This document shows positions 1-11,246 of a DNA stretch of 64,000 nt, piece by piece. The translations under genes were made by a program, and so were the position numbers. Source of the DNA: Alloteropsis semialata. Taxonomy: Eukaryota; Streptophyta; Magnoliopsida; Poales; Poaceae. The notes beneath the pieces were generated by a model that was given only the letters and a program-made list of their open reading frames with translations, was not told where the DNA came from and ran no database searches. The first letter of the stretch is position 1, and the number at the start of each line of letters is the position of its first letter. The stretch spans positions 7,800,750-7,864,749 of the forward strand of contig CM014273.1 of the NCBI GenBank assembly GCA_004135705.1. The letters are read 5' to 3'.

Positions 1-1
1 T

Positions 2-70
2 GATTTCGTCTCCAAATTGGCTGCCCGCCTTGACTCAGCAATCACAATTGCTCAGAAATCAGCTTTATAG
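2..70 (+). CDS. Possible 3'-terminal codons of an upstream gene (partial)
   Basis: From base 2 one frame reads 22 sense codons and ends at a TAG at 68-70. The peptide starts DFVSKLAARL and ends AQKSAL, with an amphipathic, protein-like composition. AT-rich sequence resembling a 3' untranslated region follows. The rest of the gene lies outside the window, so neither family nor function can be named. A chance open frame of this length cannot be excluded. Confidence 0.3.
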   Translation, partial: DFVSKLAARLDSAITIAQKSAL

Positions 71-1835
71 TATAGTTGTGCTTCTCTTTAGGATGGGCTT
101 CTTGTCCCCGTCAATTTTTGCGGTGATTTTTCATAGAGGTGAATCTGGTGATCTGGTGTTGTTGTTGTGTTCTTAAATAGAAGTGACACAAACAAAGATG
201 AAACGAAATTAGGTATTCATCTTCTCCCAATTGTAATAATTTTTTTCTGTATGGATGCAGATCCGTAAAATTGGAATCGCAATTTCTGAAATTAGCTGTA
301 TACTTGAGATGATTTTTCACTGCAAGGCAACGATCTTTCTTCATGGTGTTTTTATGGAGCTAATGTGCTTGATAAAATACCTGTAAGATGATTTGTATGA
401 CAATAGACATTGTGTATTTCTTCTTAAGTCAGTCTTGACCGGATCACTAAATTTAGATGTTCAGACTGTCAAATCCAGTTTCATATTTTCAAGAACCTAT
501 CTATTTGTGTGATGTTGTCATATAATTAGTATATCTGGTTTATATCAGTGTAAATACTTGAGAAATTTGACTTCACTTTCTGAGAGAGAGAGAGATTCAA
601 TTTAGTGGCAAAATGGCACTTCAAAATCCGAGTTAAAAATAGAAAGGTAAACTAAGAACTTATTTTGGCCATACTAGGTACAGATTCTTGGATCATTCCT
701 ACAAAAGGGCTCTCTGCCTAAATTAGCTATAACTGAAGCAAACACATCCTAAGATGGTTACCCACCTTTCCTTTCTTTAAGAATTCAGATTTCTTGGTTA
801 ATTTGTGTTTCTTTAATGTAGTGTGTAAATATTGGATTTGGTTTAACTAGCTAGCTTCTATCGAACTCTGGTGATTATTGATGTTCTCCTCTCTATTAAA
901 CCAATGTGAGATTATTCTCTCCTTTTTCTGTACTTCCATTTTGTGCCTTTGGAAGGTATTGTGTTGTCACTTTATTAATCTCCATATAATATCAGAAGTA
1001 TAGCTGCTATTGATGATGTTCCTTGCCTGTGTTTCATTTGTCTCATTACTAGAGACCACATGTTCACACATTAGCAGTGTGTCTGTTGTGATGCATATTC
1101 TAACATACTTGTGTATTCTTTAACTTTTTATGTTACTTGGCAAACTTGTGATGCAGCAGAAATGGAAGGCAAAGGCATTAATGTGACTTATCTTCTTATT
1201 TTTCTGCAACAGACAGTGGGTCATATTCAGCCAAATAGAAGTGTAGTCATTTTTTTTTGCCATGTCAGCTTGCCTTTCTATTACTGTTTTGTTCTCATGG
1301 CCCTTTTGTATGTTCTGGAAGTAAGGTCAGAAAAAACTGTAGTCACAGTCTATTGTTATTTCTCTATCGAACAAACATATATGTTATGGAGTTCTGAACT
1401 AATATATACATTTGAAAGCTGCTACATGTATGTCACGGATACTGACCAGATCTGAATGAGGATTGACTACATTTTGCTTTTGGTTTTATCGAAAGGTAGT
1501 GGACACAGTGACATTTAGTGGACAATGTAGCTGCTTGAACTGTCAACAATTTCTCTCTTCTCTGCCAACAGCTACTGTAAATATGAAACTCGGCATACTT
1601 TTGGATTCTTTGCAGTAGAAAGATCAGTAGATCGACATGTATAGCTATGTGAAGATTTGATTCCCCATCAACTGCATTTTAGATAACCATTTCGATGTGT
1701 ACTTACTCAGATGAGTTCTGAATTCTTATTTCCTAATTTCTTTCTCATTGTAAAAGTAAATACTATTCATATATATTCAGAAATCATGTGATTCCAGCTT
1801 TAATGTACAGCGTAGGAGTTGTTTTTCAATCACTA
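71..1835. other. AT-rich non-coding stretch
   Basis: No exon-like or conserved coding sequence was recognised. The sequence is AT-rich with T-runs and could be a 3' untranslated or downstream region of the possible gene end at 2-70. If the Helitron-like end at 1836-1865 is real, part of this stretch may be the body of that element, but no 5' terminus was found. Confidence 0.5.
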
Positions 1836-1865
1836 GGGCGCGCAAAGCGCGCCCAAGTGTTCTAG
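1836..1865 (+). mobile_element. Helitron-like 3' terminus (hairpin plus CTAG)
   Basis: A perfect 8-bp stem, GGGCGCGC / GCGCGCCC with an AAA loop (1836-1854), is followed 7 bases later by CTAG (1862-1865) and then T. Helitron 3' ends have a GC-rich hairpin about 11 nt from a terminal CTRR and insert before T; the spacing here fits. The matching 5' TC end was not found upstream, so the element's extent is unknown. Confidence 0.55.
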
Positions 1866-1928
1866 TAAGCTAAAAGGACTCACCAGCTGGTAACTCTCAC
1901 CATTGGCTTCAACACGACCAAGTTCATT

Positions 1929-2716
1929 TCTTTAAGAGTAAAGTACATCCACCATACATGAAGTTGGGTTGTTGTTTCACTTTGATTCAACAAGTATCAA
2001 ATGTTGCACCACCATACATGAAGTTGCATTATTATTTCACTTTGGTCCTACAAGTTGCAAATGTTGCACCCACCATACATGAAGTTGCATCATTGTTTCA
2101 CTTTGGTCCAACAAGTTGCAAATATTGCACCCATCATACACTAAGTTATCCATAATGTGCATATACAATCCACTATACTATAGTAGTTTATATTCTACAG
2201 ATGCTAATTGGCAAACTAGTGCTATCAGCGTATACCGTGGAATCGGCTTAACAACTGTTTGCAGCTAAATTGGGCTAGCGGAAAATTAGCATTCGTCCGA
2301 CCCAAAAAATTCCTTTGGTGGTGCGGTCTAATTTTTTCTTAGTGTTTTATAGAACCAACAAATTAATTCAATAGTTGCATATGCGTGTTCAAGAATTTTT
2401 CCTTTGTGTTGAATATAACCTAGCAAGCGTTTAAGACACTTCCATATCCTCGCTAGTATGCCACATCTGTAGAATACATAGTGTGGTATATATTGGATTG
2501 TGCATGCATACAATGAACAACTTCATATATTGTGGGTGCAATGATACAAACTTCATGTATGATGGGTGTGTAGTTTACAACTTGTTGGACCAACATGAAA
2601 CAACGATACAACTTTATAGATAGTGGTGCAACGTGTGAAATTTGTTGGACCAAAGTGAAACAGCGACTCAACTTCCTGTATGGTGGATACATTTTACTCT
2701 TTCTTTAAAGTAAAGG
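1929..2716. mobile_element. Foldback element with long inverted repeats made of tandem units
   Basis: The left arm (about 1929-2208) and right arm (about 2453-2716) are imperfect inverted copies of each other, from the outer AAGAGTAAA-type ends to an inner TATTCTACAGATG word present in both. Each arm consists of about four degenerate 60-bp units around CACCATACATGAAGTTG and TTTCACTTTGGTCCAACAAG. The central 240 bp is unique in this window. This is the architecture of a foldback or long-TIR non-autonomous DNA transposon. No transposase is present and no target duplication could be fixed. Confidence 0.65.
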
Positions 2717-2759
2717 TAACAAATCAATTCTATACACATTCACGAAAAGGATTAGGAGC

Positions 2760-3450
2760 CCAAATTGATTCGGCCCGGCTGGAGAGCGAGTCGCCGGAGA
2801 TCCTCGCCCGGACGCCGTGGTTTTCGAATCCGTGGACCGGGGGTAGGGAACTAGGGTAGGAGTGCGGGGACCAACGGCTACCAGTCTACCACGTGGGCCA
2901 GGGCGTAACGAACGCGTCGGCAGGTGGGACCCATGTGCTCTCCTGGGCCCACTCGGCAGCTCGTGCTACGGATCGACGGGGCCCACCCGACGTCAACGGT
3001 CGGATCGCTCTCCATCTCCTCGAAGGCAGCGGATTCCTGTTTCGGCAACTCGACTCTCAAATCTCAGTTCCTGCCTCGTCCCCTCCTCTCCTCTTCTCCC
3101 TTCCGCGCGTGCCCGTCTCTCTCCCCGCGCCTAGGGTTGGCTCTTCCTCCCCCAGCCCAAGCCTGCACCAGCCCAGCCGCCACCGGACAGCGCCGGGCGG
3201 CTGCCCCTTCCCGCCGCCAGAGATTCCCCCACCGCCGTCCGTCTCAATTGCGTCTTCGCTCGCTCCCCGGCCGCCCCGCCGCAAAGGGGAACCCCGCGCT
3301 TCCCGATCGGTCGTTGCCTGCGTAGATACGAGCGGCTGCAGCGTCGATCTCTGACCATACCGCGGGAAACAGAGGCAGGCCGGTGAAGGAGGGAGAGCGG
3401 GGGGTGTCCTGCCGTCCTACGATTCCTGCGATCCTGCCTTGCGTCTGGGG
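2760..3450 (+). promoter_or_regulatory. GC-rich promoter and 5' non-coding exon of the UBC22 gene
   Basis: A sharp rise in GC and CpG begins near 2760 and ends at a canonical donor, GGGG|GTAAGC, at 3451. No ATG-led frame here continues into the E2 protein, so this is taken as promoter plus an untranslated first exon, as is common in plant housekeeping genes. Start of transcription and exon start cannot be fixed without transcript data. Confidence 0.55.
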
Positions 3451-4638
3451 GTAAGCAGACGATTTCTTATGCTGAGGGGACTGGGGAGGTGTTCCAGGTC
3501 GGATCTTAGTCAGGCTCGTGCCATAGGCCCTGTCATTGATTCCTCGATTGATTGGTCTAGTTTTTACTTTACCTGATATATGTCATTTTCTGAACAGAGA
3601 CATGCATTTCAGAATTATGGGGTGGGGACTCGGTTTGCATCCTAGTTCTTTTATGTGGGTTGCAACTGCCATTGTGTTACTGTAGCGAAAAATTTGAAAA
3701 ATATTCACGGTACAGATCCTGGATGTAGTAACCTGAATTGTGGGGTACTGGGGTGGGGACTGAGAAAATTGATGTAATTTGATATGCTTAGCAAGTTAGC
3801 AGGCATTGCTGTTTTCTCGCTATGTTGTTAATCGCAACGAATAGCTTGTGAAAATGCCCCATTGATAGATTTACACGAAGGTGGTACTGCGGTAGCATGT
3901 AGCAACAATGCAATGGAATGTATCTTGACTTACCGCCAGAGTCACAATTTATGGTTCTGATTTAATTGTGGTATCCACATATATACTAGTTCTTTCATGT
4001 TTTCTAGAGAGTATATTTTGCTAGGTTACAGTTCTTCGCTCTTGCAGGCATTGCTGTCATAATTTCTTAGCAGCATTAAATTACTATCGTAGATCTTAAG
4101 TGTACTTCGTGTGGTTGTGCACGGCTGCATGTGTATACTTCCGTGCATGAGGGGACAATCGGTTATAGAAGTTGGTATATTTATTCGGAATCGGTTTTTA
4201 TTCTGGATGGCCAACGAAGGATTAATTAAGCTGTGGAAATGGCTCCTTAATAGATCAGGAAAGCTGTGGAAATGGCATTGCTGGCATAATTAAGCAATGG
4301 ACGTATACTTCTGTGTATGGGTTGGAATATTCCATATCCACCTCATCCTCAACTATGCGGTCTGTCTGAAATGATGTGGTGCTCATTTCTTTTACCTGCT
4401 TCTGTGTCACTGTCCGGTCTACACTTACAAACATCACTCATATGGCAATATTCTTTATCGTGTATCATCGTTGAAAGTTGCCGCTTGGCATATAAAATGG
4501 TTTTTGATATTTGTATCAGATACCATTTTCCTTAGGTGTGTGTCTATATCTCTACTAGTGCTAGTGATAGACTACACCATGTTTCATAGGAAGGAAGAAT
4601 ACAGGCTTAGTGGTGGTAATTTTTTTTCCTAAGACTAA

Positions 4639-5291
4639 GAGCATCCCTAGTGTCTGTTCGAACTGAAGGAGCATAGTTCGGCTGCTCCAATATGTGTGGG
4701 TCCCACAGGAAACTTAATAAAATCTTCTCTTCCCGTCCTTCAAGAGACTGCGATGAAGCTTCTGCATGTTCCATTTGGTCACCCCACCCTTCCAAACCAA
4801 TCCATCCATGGATCCACAAAATTGGCCTTTAAGAAAAGTAGATCCGGTCATTGGCACACAAACCAGGCCAGATTTTCTCCTCTTCCTCTCCATCATTTCC
4901 TTCTCCTTGAGTTGCTGCATCCTGCCGGCACTGGAGCCCATAGAGCTCATGCGCTGCTGAGACCATTTGTCCAAGCTGGGCCACTGCCTAATGCTGACAG
5001 CACCAGGCGAAGGGCCTCCAAATCTACCTTCATGGTGGAGGGGGAGGGGGAGGGGCTTCTGATGCCTCATGGCATCTCTGATAGCTGCTGTGCGTCTCTG
5101 GATACATGAAATGCAACAAGCATGGGCTGGTTAGTCAACTACAAAGAGCAACGGGCATGTGTAGACACTACTTTATACTTTTGTAGTTGAAAACTGAGTT
5201 TGAAATTCAGTTGTAGGTTCTGAAACAACTATGTGACATGTTCTCTTTCTGCTTGCCACGGTTTGATTTGGCACACACTAGAGCCTGCTCT
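4639..5291. mobile_element. Possible MITE in the first UBC22 intron
   Basis: The ends AGAGCATCCCTAGTGT (from 4639) and, reverse complemented, AGAGCAGGCTCTAGTGTG (ending 5291) form an imperfect terminal inverted repeat. The interior is richer in G/C than the surrounding intron and lacks a convincing coding frame. The layout suits a non-autonomous DNA transposon. No target duplication was resolved. Confidence 0.35.
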
Positions 5292-5377
5292 AAAGCCACA
5301 ATACATGACCCAGATCTTCATTCTATTCCTTACATAAGAGCTGCATTACATAAGAGCCTGATGCATCATTGATTCTT

Positions 5378-5485
5378 CCTTTTTTTTAGTAAATGCTCCC
5401 TTGATAAATTGTGATGTTCTCTTATATTGCTCCTTTTTTTTAATAAATGCTTACTTGATAAATTGTGATGCTCGTTTATATTGAG
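5378..5485. repeat. Tandem duplication of about 58 bp in UBC22 intron 1
   Basis: Two adjacent copies share a T-run, AGTAAATGCT or AATAAATGCT, and CTTGATAAATTGTGATG. They lie just upstream of the exon that carries the start codon. Confidence 0.7.
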
Positions 5486-5627
5486 CCAATCATATCTAAT
5501 ACCATAAACATCTTTTGCAATTGCACAGGGCCGAATTTGTGGCCGAAGGTGCTGCTCTGGTGCTTTGGGATTTGTAAGTGAAATTGCTGAAGTAGCGGCT
5601 TTAAAGCTGTTTGCCGCTATTGCTTTG

Positions 5628-7221
5628 ATGGTTAGTATCTGAAAACGTAACAACTCAGGATTACTTTTTCGGTGTGAGCATATCTGTGTGCTATCTGTCC
5701 TGATTGATGGCTGATGTTTATGTATGTCACTGAAGGCAACCAACGAGAACCTCCCACCAAATGTGATCAGGCAGTTGGCTAAAGAATTGAAGAATCTTGA
5801 TGACTCACCTCCAGAAGGGATCAAAGTTAGTGTTAATGATGATGACTTCACCACTATTTTTGCTGATATTGAGGGCCCAGGTAAGATATTGTCAAGATAC
5901 GTTGGTTTACACCTGCCATTTGTTCTGGCCCTTTCTTGATTAATTTTTCATGCATCTATGCTGATCATGCTGTTGTACTTGCCTGTACATAGTGCCAGTC
6001 TTTTGTTAGTTCACTGTTTGTTTTTATCTAAGTATTATGAAGCTTGTTCTTTTGATAGCGTATGTGACAGAAGTTTTAATGCTTTGAACTTTCTAAGTTC
6101 CTTCTTTTTATGTTGCATTACTTTCTTATATTATGATCTGAAAATCTGAACCACAACATATGGTGCACAGCTGGAACTCCGTATGAGAATGGAGTATTCA
6201 GGATGAAGCTGTTATTATCTCGTGATTTCCCTCAGTCTCCTCCAAAAGGTTGTTACCTTTTAAAACTTTCAGAATCTTCCGTAGTAAATTTATTTCTTTT
6301 AGTTAAGTCTTTATCTGAAAGTCTTTGGCTTTCTACTTATTCGCAGGATTCTTCTTGACCAAAATTTTCCATCCAAACATTGCAACTAGTGGTGAGATAT
6401 GTGTGAACACGCTGAAGAAGGATTGGAATCCTGGTCTTGGATTAAGACACGTTCTGCTGGTAAGCGGAAAGTGCAACGCCTTATTTCTGTTTTGCTGCTA
6501 ACACATTATGTGTCTGTAAGCAATTGCTAGGTCTGGTTTACCTCAGAGGTGCAACTATTGTTAAGATGTAGGGCACTTACTGTCAGTTGCATCTTCACCT
6601 GTATGGCAGGTAGTGAGATGCCTTCTGATTGAACCATTCCCTGAATCTGCCCTTAATGAACAAGCTGGAAAGTTGCTGCTTGAAAACTATGAAGAGTATG
6701 CACGGCATGCAAGGTCAGCCTTCAATTTCTTGTTATCAGCCTGGACTAGCGCTCAACTTCTTTTTTTTCCTTTATTGTGAAAATTACGTTGTTAGCATTG
6801 TATGCAGGCACTGTTGACAATTACATGTGCCAGATCATATCTCTTTACTGAAGCGCCTTGAACTTTAACCAGCTGCTGATTATCATATATTTGCTCCATA
6901 TGCAGGCTATACACTAGCATCCATGCGCTTAAGCCTAAGAACAAGTCGAAGGGTGGAGCTATTTCCGAGTCAACCACAGCTCTAAATGTGGGCCAGTCCA
7001 ATACTGTTCTCGGTGAGAACACGCCTTTGGCGTCAACAGCGATATCTATCTCTACTGCGGTCAAAGCATTAGGTAAAAACTCGCAGGATCAGAATGCTGC
7101 CACGTCTGATCCTGTTGTAGGAGCATCCACTGTACCCAAGAAGGATGCACCGCATGCTGCCGAAGTTCCAGTTGATAAGAAGAAGCTGGATGCAAGGAAG
7201 AAAAGCTTGAAGAGATTGTAA
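5628..7221 (+). CDS. UBC22: Ubiquitin-conjugating enzyme E2, UBE2S/UBC22 type
   Basis: The coding exons are 5628-5630 (ATG only), 5736-5880, 6171-6248, 6347-6459, 6610-6713 and 6906-7221; all junctions are GT-AG and in phase, giving 252 residues. The E2 fold has the HPN motif at residues 84-86 and the catalytic cysteine at 94 in GEICVN. A variable tail follows and ends in a basic KKLDARKKSLKRL segment. In the UBE2S family this tail docks on the anaphase-promoting complex, and the enzyme elongates K11-linked ubiquitin chains in the nucleus and cytosol. Length agrees with Arabidopsis UBC22 (about 250 residues). The start is inferred: exon 5529-5630 ends exactly in ATG before a GT donor, and exon 2 opens with ATNENLPPN, the usual sequence after the initiator Met. 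An in-frame ATG at 5724 would add MSLK if that intron were retained. Confidence 0.93.
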
Positions 7222-7530
7222 TTGAATAATCCTGGGATGCTTAGGGGTAGATAAGATAATGGTGTCTTCATTAGTGGTAGATTCAACAGATGCCAGTAGA
7301 ACTGAAAAGGAAAAAAGGGAAAACACAGTGCGAGAGGCATCTCATCGGCTGGTGGTCTGTACTCTGTTGGTACAAACTGTCTGTGCAATTACAATTATTC
7401 ATTTATTTGGAAGAATATTTACCTTTTTCTGCTGATTCCCACTATCATTTTTTTAGACTTGTTTCTGTGTGGGTGTGTAGATGCCTCATGGATCAGCCAG
7501 TTCAGTGAGCCTGAAGCTTCTTCTTTGACG
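7222..7530 (+). other. Probable 3' untranslated region of UBC22
   Basis: AT-rich sequence after the TAA stop with no further coding potential, containing T-rich and GTGTGGGTGTG stretches usual near plant polyadenylation regions. The cleavage site is not determined. Confidence 0.5.
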
Positions 7531-8274
7531 AAGAGCTCAGTGCTAAAGTGCAAAGGCAGTAGATTCTCATCCTGAACCAATGAACAATGGACACTGCAAA
7601 TCTACAAAATCTTTTCCCCCGCCATAATGATCACTCAACTAGATCAAAAATCTGTGCCTGTTGGTAGCAGTAGGGCTGGGACCTTTGGGAAACCATGATG
7701 GGACTTTCTTTCGGATCGATTCTCAGCCCACTTCCTTTTGTCCCTCTTTGAAGCCGCGATCTCATCCCATCACCTCGATCCTTCAGGTATGGAAAGGCCT
7801 TTTACCAACACTAATCTCCCTACCATCATGCCCATCCCATCCCACTAGAGCAGCACATCACTCCAGCACTCTCACTTGTTCAAGCACTAGGTCATGTCGA
7901 ATAATTCCCTTTTCGAGATACGATTTCTTGAATTTCCTTCGCGAAGAGAGAATACAATCTCTGTTTCAACTTGGAACTTGCTTGGTCAGCTGCGTCAACA
8001 ATGTTCTCCTCAATTCATCTAGCACAATGTAACTGCCAATCTTCAAAAGACTGATTAATAGCATTGTCTTGAACCTGCCTGGTCAGCTGCCTCGACAATG
8101 TTCTTCTGAATCCATCTAGCACAATGTGACCTCTGCTAATCTTCAAAAGACCATGATTAACAGCAGTCAAGGTTCAAGAAGAGGCTTCCAGATGGCAAGC
8201 CCAAGTTAACTTTAAACTTTGAGCTGCCGTGATGTGCTATGCCTGCCAATCTGCCATGCCCAATTGCTCATGAT
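7531..8274. other. Intergenic stretch with a degenerate tandem duplication
   Basis: No gene is recognised. From about 7966 to 8165 a unit of about 97 bp occurs twice (GGTCAGCTGC, then CAACAATGTTCT or GACAATGTTCT, CATCTAGCACAATGT, AATCTTCAAAAGAC). The open frame at 7661-8032 has no family features and crosses the first unit. Confidence 0.55.
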
Positions 8275-8626
8275 GACCCTTCCCAAAAAACTTTTCACCA
8301 AAATTTTTGTCAAGGGAATCTTACATGCATGGAGTAGTAAACGTGTGTTAATGACAAAACCCATTTCATAACCCCGGGTAACTTTTCGAGACGAATCTAA
8401 TGAGCCTAATTAGGCCATGATTTGCAACAGTGATGCTACAGTAACCATCCGCTAAACATCCACTAATTATGGATTAATTACCATCATTAGATTCGTCTCG
8501 CGATTTCCAGACGAGATCTATAATTAGTTTTATTATTAGTCTACATTTAAGTACTCCTAAATAGTAAGATTCTCTTGCAAAATTTTTCACCAAAATTTTT
8601 TCACCCAATTGAACACCCCCTCACTC
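8275..8626. mobile_element. MITE, copy 1 of a family present three times in this window
   Basis: The core carries CGAGACGAATCTAATGAGCC and, inverted, ATTAGATTCGTCTCGCGATT, with ATGATTTGCAACAGTGATGCTACAGTA between. Outer ends (ACTTTTCACCAAAATTTTTG and its near inverse at 8578-8610) form the terminal inverted repeat. Other copies are at 41087-41406 and 49277-49611. This is a very common grass non-autonomous DNA transposon type; the superfamily is not assigned. Confidence 0.7.
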
Positions 8627-9721
8627 GTCCCCTCTCCTCCCCAAAGGTCTCGTGACCCAAAGACGATTCAGGAACTTTCACCGGCATCTGCACGCCCACT
8701 AGGCTCAGGCTGGCTTGGCCATGCTTTGTTCGTGCCTTTCTCTCGCCGGCTCTTTCGCTTTTGTTTATATCTCTTTTAAGTTTTTTTTTCGAAATAAGAG
8801 CAGGAGCACTGCTATGTCATTTAAGAAGAAGAGCAATTGGTACATAACGCGCCGAAGCGGACACCACCACACACACAAGCCCCCAAACACGAACAAACGC
8901 ACCCGACACAGCACACCACCACCCAAAACCACTTGGGAGAGGAGATCGAAAAAAGCAGTCGACACCCGCGCCGTCGTCACCAATGATGTGCCGCGCCGAA
9001 GCCGTGGCCCGCTGCAAGCCCGAACGGCTCCTCCAAGCTCCTCCACCATGAGGCTGTCACCCTCAAGCCGCCCACACGATTGTCGAGACCTCAGAATCAG
9101 AGAAACTTCAGCAGAACACTCCCATCTCAGCACCATGGAAAACCACTGATCCTGGCCACTCTGCGTGGGGGCCTCGCCTCACCCACCGCCTCACACTCCT
9201 CTGCCAAGGACTCAGATATTTGAGACCGCAATGAGAGTGCCACATCCGCCCAGCCGACACCGAGTACACCACTGCACCATGCACAACCGCTCAAGTCCTC
9301 GAGCACCCATGGGCCCTCAGCATCTCCTCGGCAACACAAACCACCAGACGACCACCTCCACCACAGTCACAAGCCAGAACGCGACTCCAAATACAACGCC
9401 TCCAAGGAGGGCACGACGCCAAGGCGCCGCCGTCGCTTGTCCATAGAAGGACAAGGTTTTCACCCAGAGCGTCCCGCGCGGCAAAGAGCAAGATGCGTCG
9501 CCATGATGCCCCCAGCGGGGAGAACGACGCCCCAAGGGTGCCGCCATCATGCCCACCGACCAATGTCAGTGAAGGCTTTCGCCCGATCCGCACCCACTCC
9601 ATCGCACGCTCGTGACCGAGGCAGAAACCAGCACCCCGCCACCGCCGCATCACCTCCACCGGCAAGGAGCCCGACGCAGCCCGAGGCACCACCTCGGCGC
9701 CACCAGGATGCACCCGCCAGC
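8627..9721. other. GC-rich repeat-like sequence of unknown identity
   Basis: The stretch is C-rich on the plus strand and open in several frames on both strands, which is a composition effect; no domain is recognised in any frame. Its character suggests an old or non-autonomous retroelement interior. The LTR starting at 9722 abuts or inserts into it. Confidence 0.4.
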
Positions 9722-11246
9722 TGTAGCATTCCGTGTTGAAAATTGTGGATTTAAAAATTTTTGTTTGAATTGATTGCTTAACAACCTAGGAGTGTGTTCT
9801 CTCTCTCCTCTAATAATAAACTCTTAGTAATTAAAATTGTGCTCTTGGTTGTAATTAGGGAAATGATTGTTTGTGTGATTTGGCTCTTGTCTTGTTTCTA
9901 ATTGTTTGATTGTGTGTAAGTTCATATTTGAATTCCCAATTCAAATATAAACTTAAAGCTAACTTAAACTAACTCTTCTTGGGCCAAAACTCCTAGCCCA
10001 CCTAATCTAAACCCCAACCCAACCCAACTAACTCGACACCGGCCCAGCCCGTCTCCCTCCACCTTTCTCCTCTCTCTTTTCCGCGCACGGCCCATCACCC
10101 GGCCCAGTTAACCCCGGCCGCTTAAACCTGCGCGCGGACGCTCCTCCTCTCTCGGCCCGACACACCAGCGCCGCACCCCCCCTGTTCTTCTTCCTCCCCA
10201 CGCCGGCGCCGCTACACGAACCGCACCGCTCCACGCCGCTCCGCCTGGACGTCGCCCGCGCCCACGTACTCGTGTTCCGGCCCGAGCTCCCTTGGCTCCC
10301 AAGCAAACCGCGCCCCAAGGCAACCCGCGCCCGCTCCAGCCTGGCCGTGCCGTACCCTTCCTCCCTTCTCATCGCGCGCGCGACACCGCTCTGCTTTTCC
10401 CCAGCTCGCGCGCGACGGCCCGCTCCTCCCCGCGATTCGCGCTGCCGCGCAACCACCCGGGGCCCACGCTCTCCCCTTGGCCGCCAAGAAAGCCGTCCCT
10501 CTCCATCTTTCCCCTCGGCCAAGCCATCCCCTCTATAAAACCCGTCCCCTTCTCTCTGCTCTCCCCATCGCCGAATCCTCTCGGGGCGGAAGCCCTGCTA
10601 CCCCACATCACCGGCCAAGTAGAGAAGGAAAGAGAGAGAAGGAGGTGGAGAAGCCGTTCGTCGAAGGAATTGGACGGAGGAGGTCTCCTTGCGCCGGAAT
10701 CGCCGTCAAGCTTGCCGCCGGTCATCGTCGCCGCCGCATCACCGCAACACCGAGCTCGGCATCGCCCTCGCCGTACCGCGAGGGGACTTCATCAAGCTTA
10801 GTTCCATCTTCCTCTTCACCTCATCGTGAGCACCATCGCCGCCTCGATCTCCCTTCCCTCTCTCTCGGTCTTGCTCTGTTCGTCCGTCGCGACGCCATGA
10901 AAACCCTGTGAAGCCTTGTTCCCCTTGATGGTTTTGCCTGTCCGGCCTTCGAGCCGCGCCCGTTTCTCTCTGCAGGGACGCGTTCGCATGATTCCTTTCC
11001 CGCACACGCAAATCTCCTCACCACCTCGCTCTTGTGCGCCTCGACGCCGTAGCCCCAAGCTGATCCGAGCCGCCGCTGCAGCGTTGCTGCTCGCCGCCGC
11101 CCTTCTCTCCCGCTCTCTTCCGCTGCTCCCGCTCTGTGTTTCTCCCTTCACGCGCGCAAGGAATCGGCACAGGAGGACGCGCCAGTGAGCCGCGCGCCCG
11201 CGCCTGGAGAACCACCGTCGACGCCGCGTCGTGCTCTGGAGCGCCG
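9722..11246 (+). mobile_element. Partial long LTR (1,525 bp), cut by an assembly gap
   Basis: It starts TGTAGCATTCCG and continues to the gap at 11247. It matches the reverse complement of 46218-47742 over exactly the same length with no difference seen in the stretches compared, and every open frame in one copy has an identical counterpart in the other. The complete LTR is about 3,820 bp, judged from the solo copy at 43923-47742, so about 2.3 kb is missing in the nominal 1,000-N gap. It contains a TATA box and GC-rich leader but no retroelement proteins. Apparent open frames here are LTR sequence, not genes. Confidence 0.8.
10534..10540 (+). promoter_or_regulatory. TATA box of the LTR promoter
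   Basis: CTCTATAAAACCC in a C-rich context, followed by CT-rich sequence typical of a plant transcript start. The same box is at about 46924-46930 on the minus strand in the solo LTR. It points rightward toward the SRF gene at 12.6 kb. Confidence 0.5.

Noticed and set aside
1111..1455. A 114-residue hydrophobic frame
   Set aside because: AT-rich sequence with Phe/Tyr/Cys-rich composition and no homology that I recognise; likely chance.
4607..5109. Open frames on both strands inside UBC22 intron 1
   Set aside because: No domain, no splice support, and they lie within a probable MITE.
7661..8032. A 123-residue frame downstream of UBC22
   Set aside because: Low-complexity Ser/Pro/Thr-rich peptide that crosses a tandem duplication; no family resemblance.
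8715..9739. Overlapping frames in the C-rich block
   Set aside because: Several mutually overlapping frames on both strands with biased composition; no recognisable protein.
10028..11215. Many long overlapping open frames on both strands, repeated at 46044-47436
   Set aside because: They lie inside GC-rich LTR sequence, mirror each other in the inverted copy, and contain only low-complexity Arg/Pro/Ser/Gly-rich peptides.
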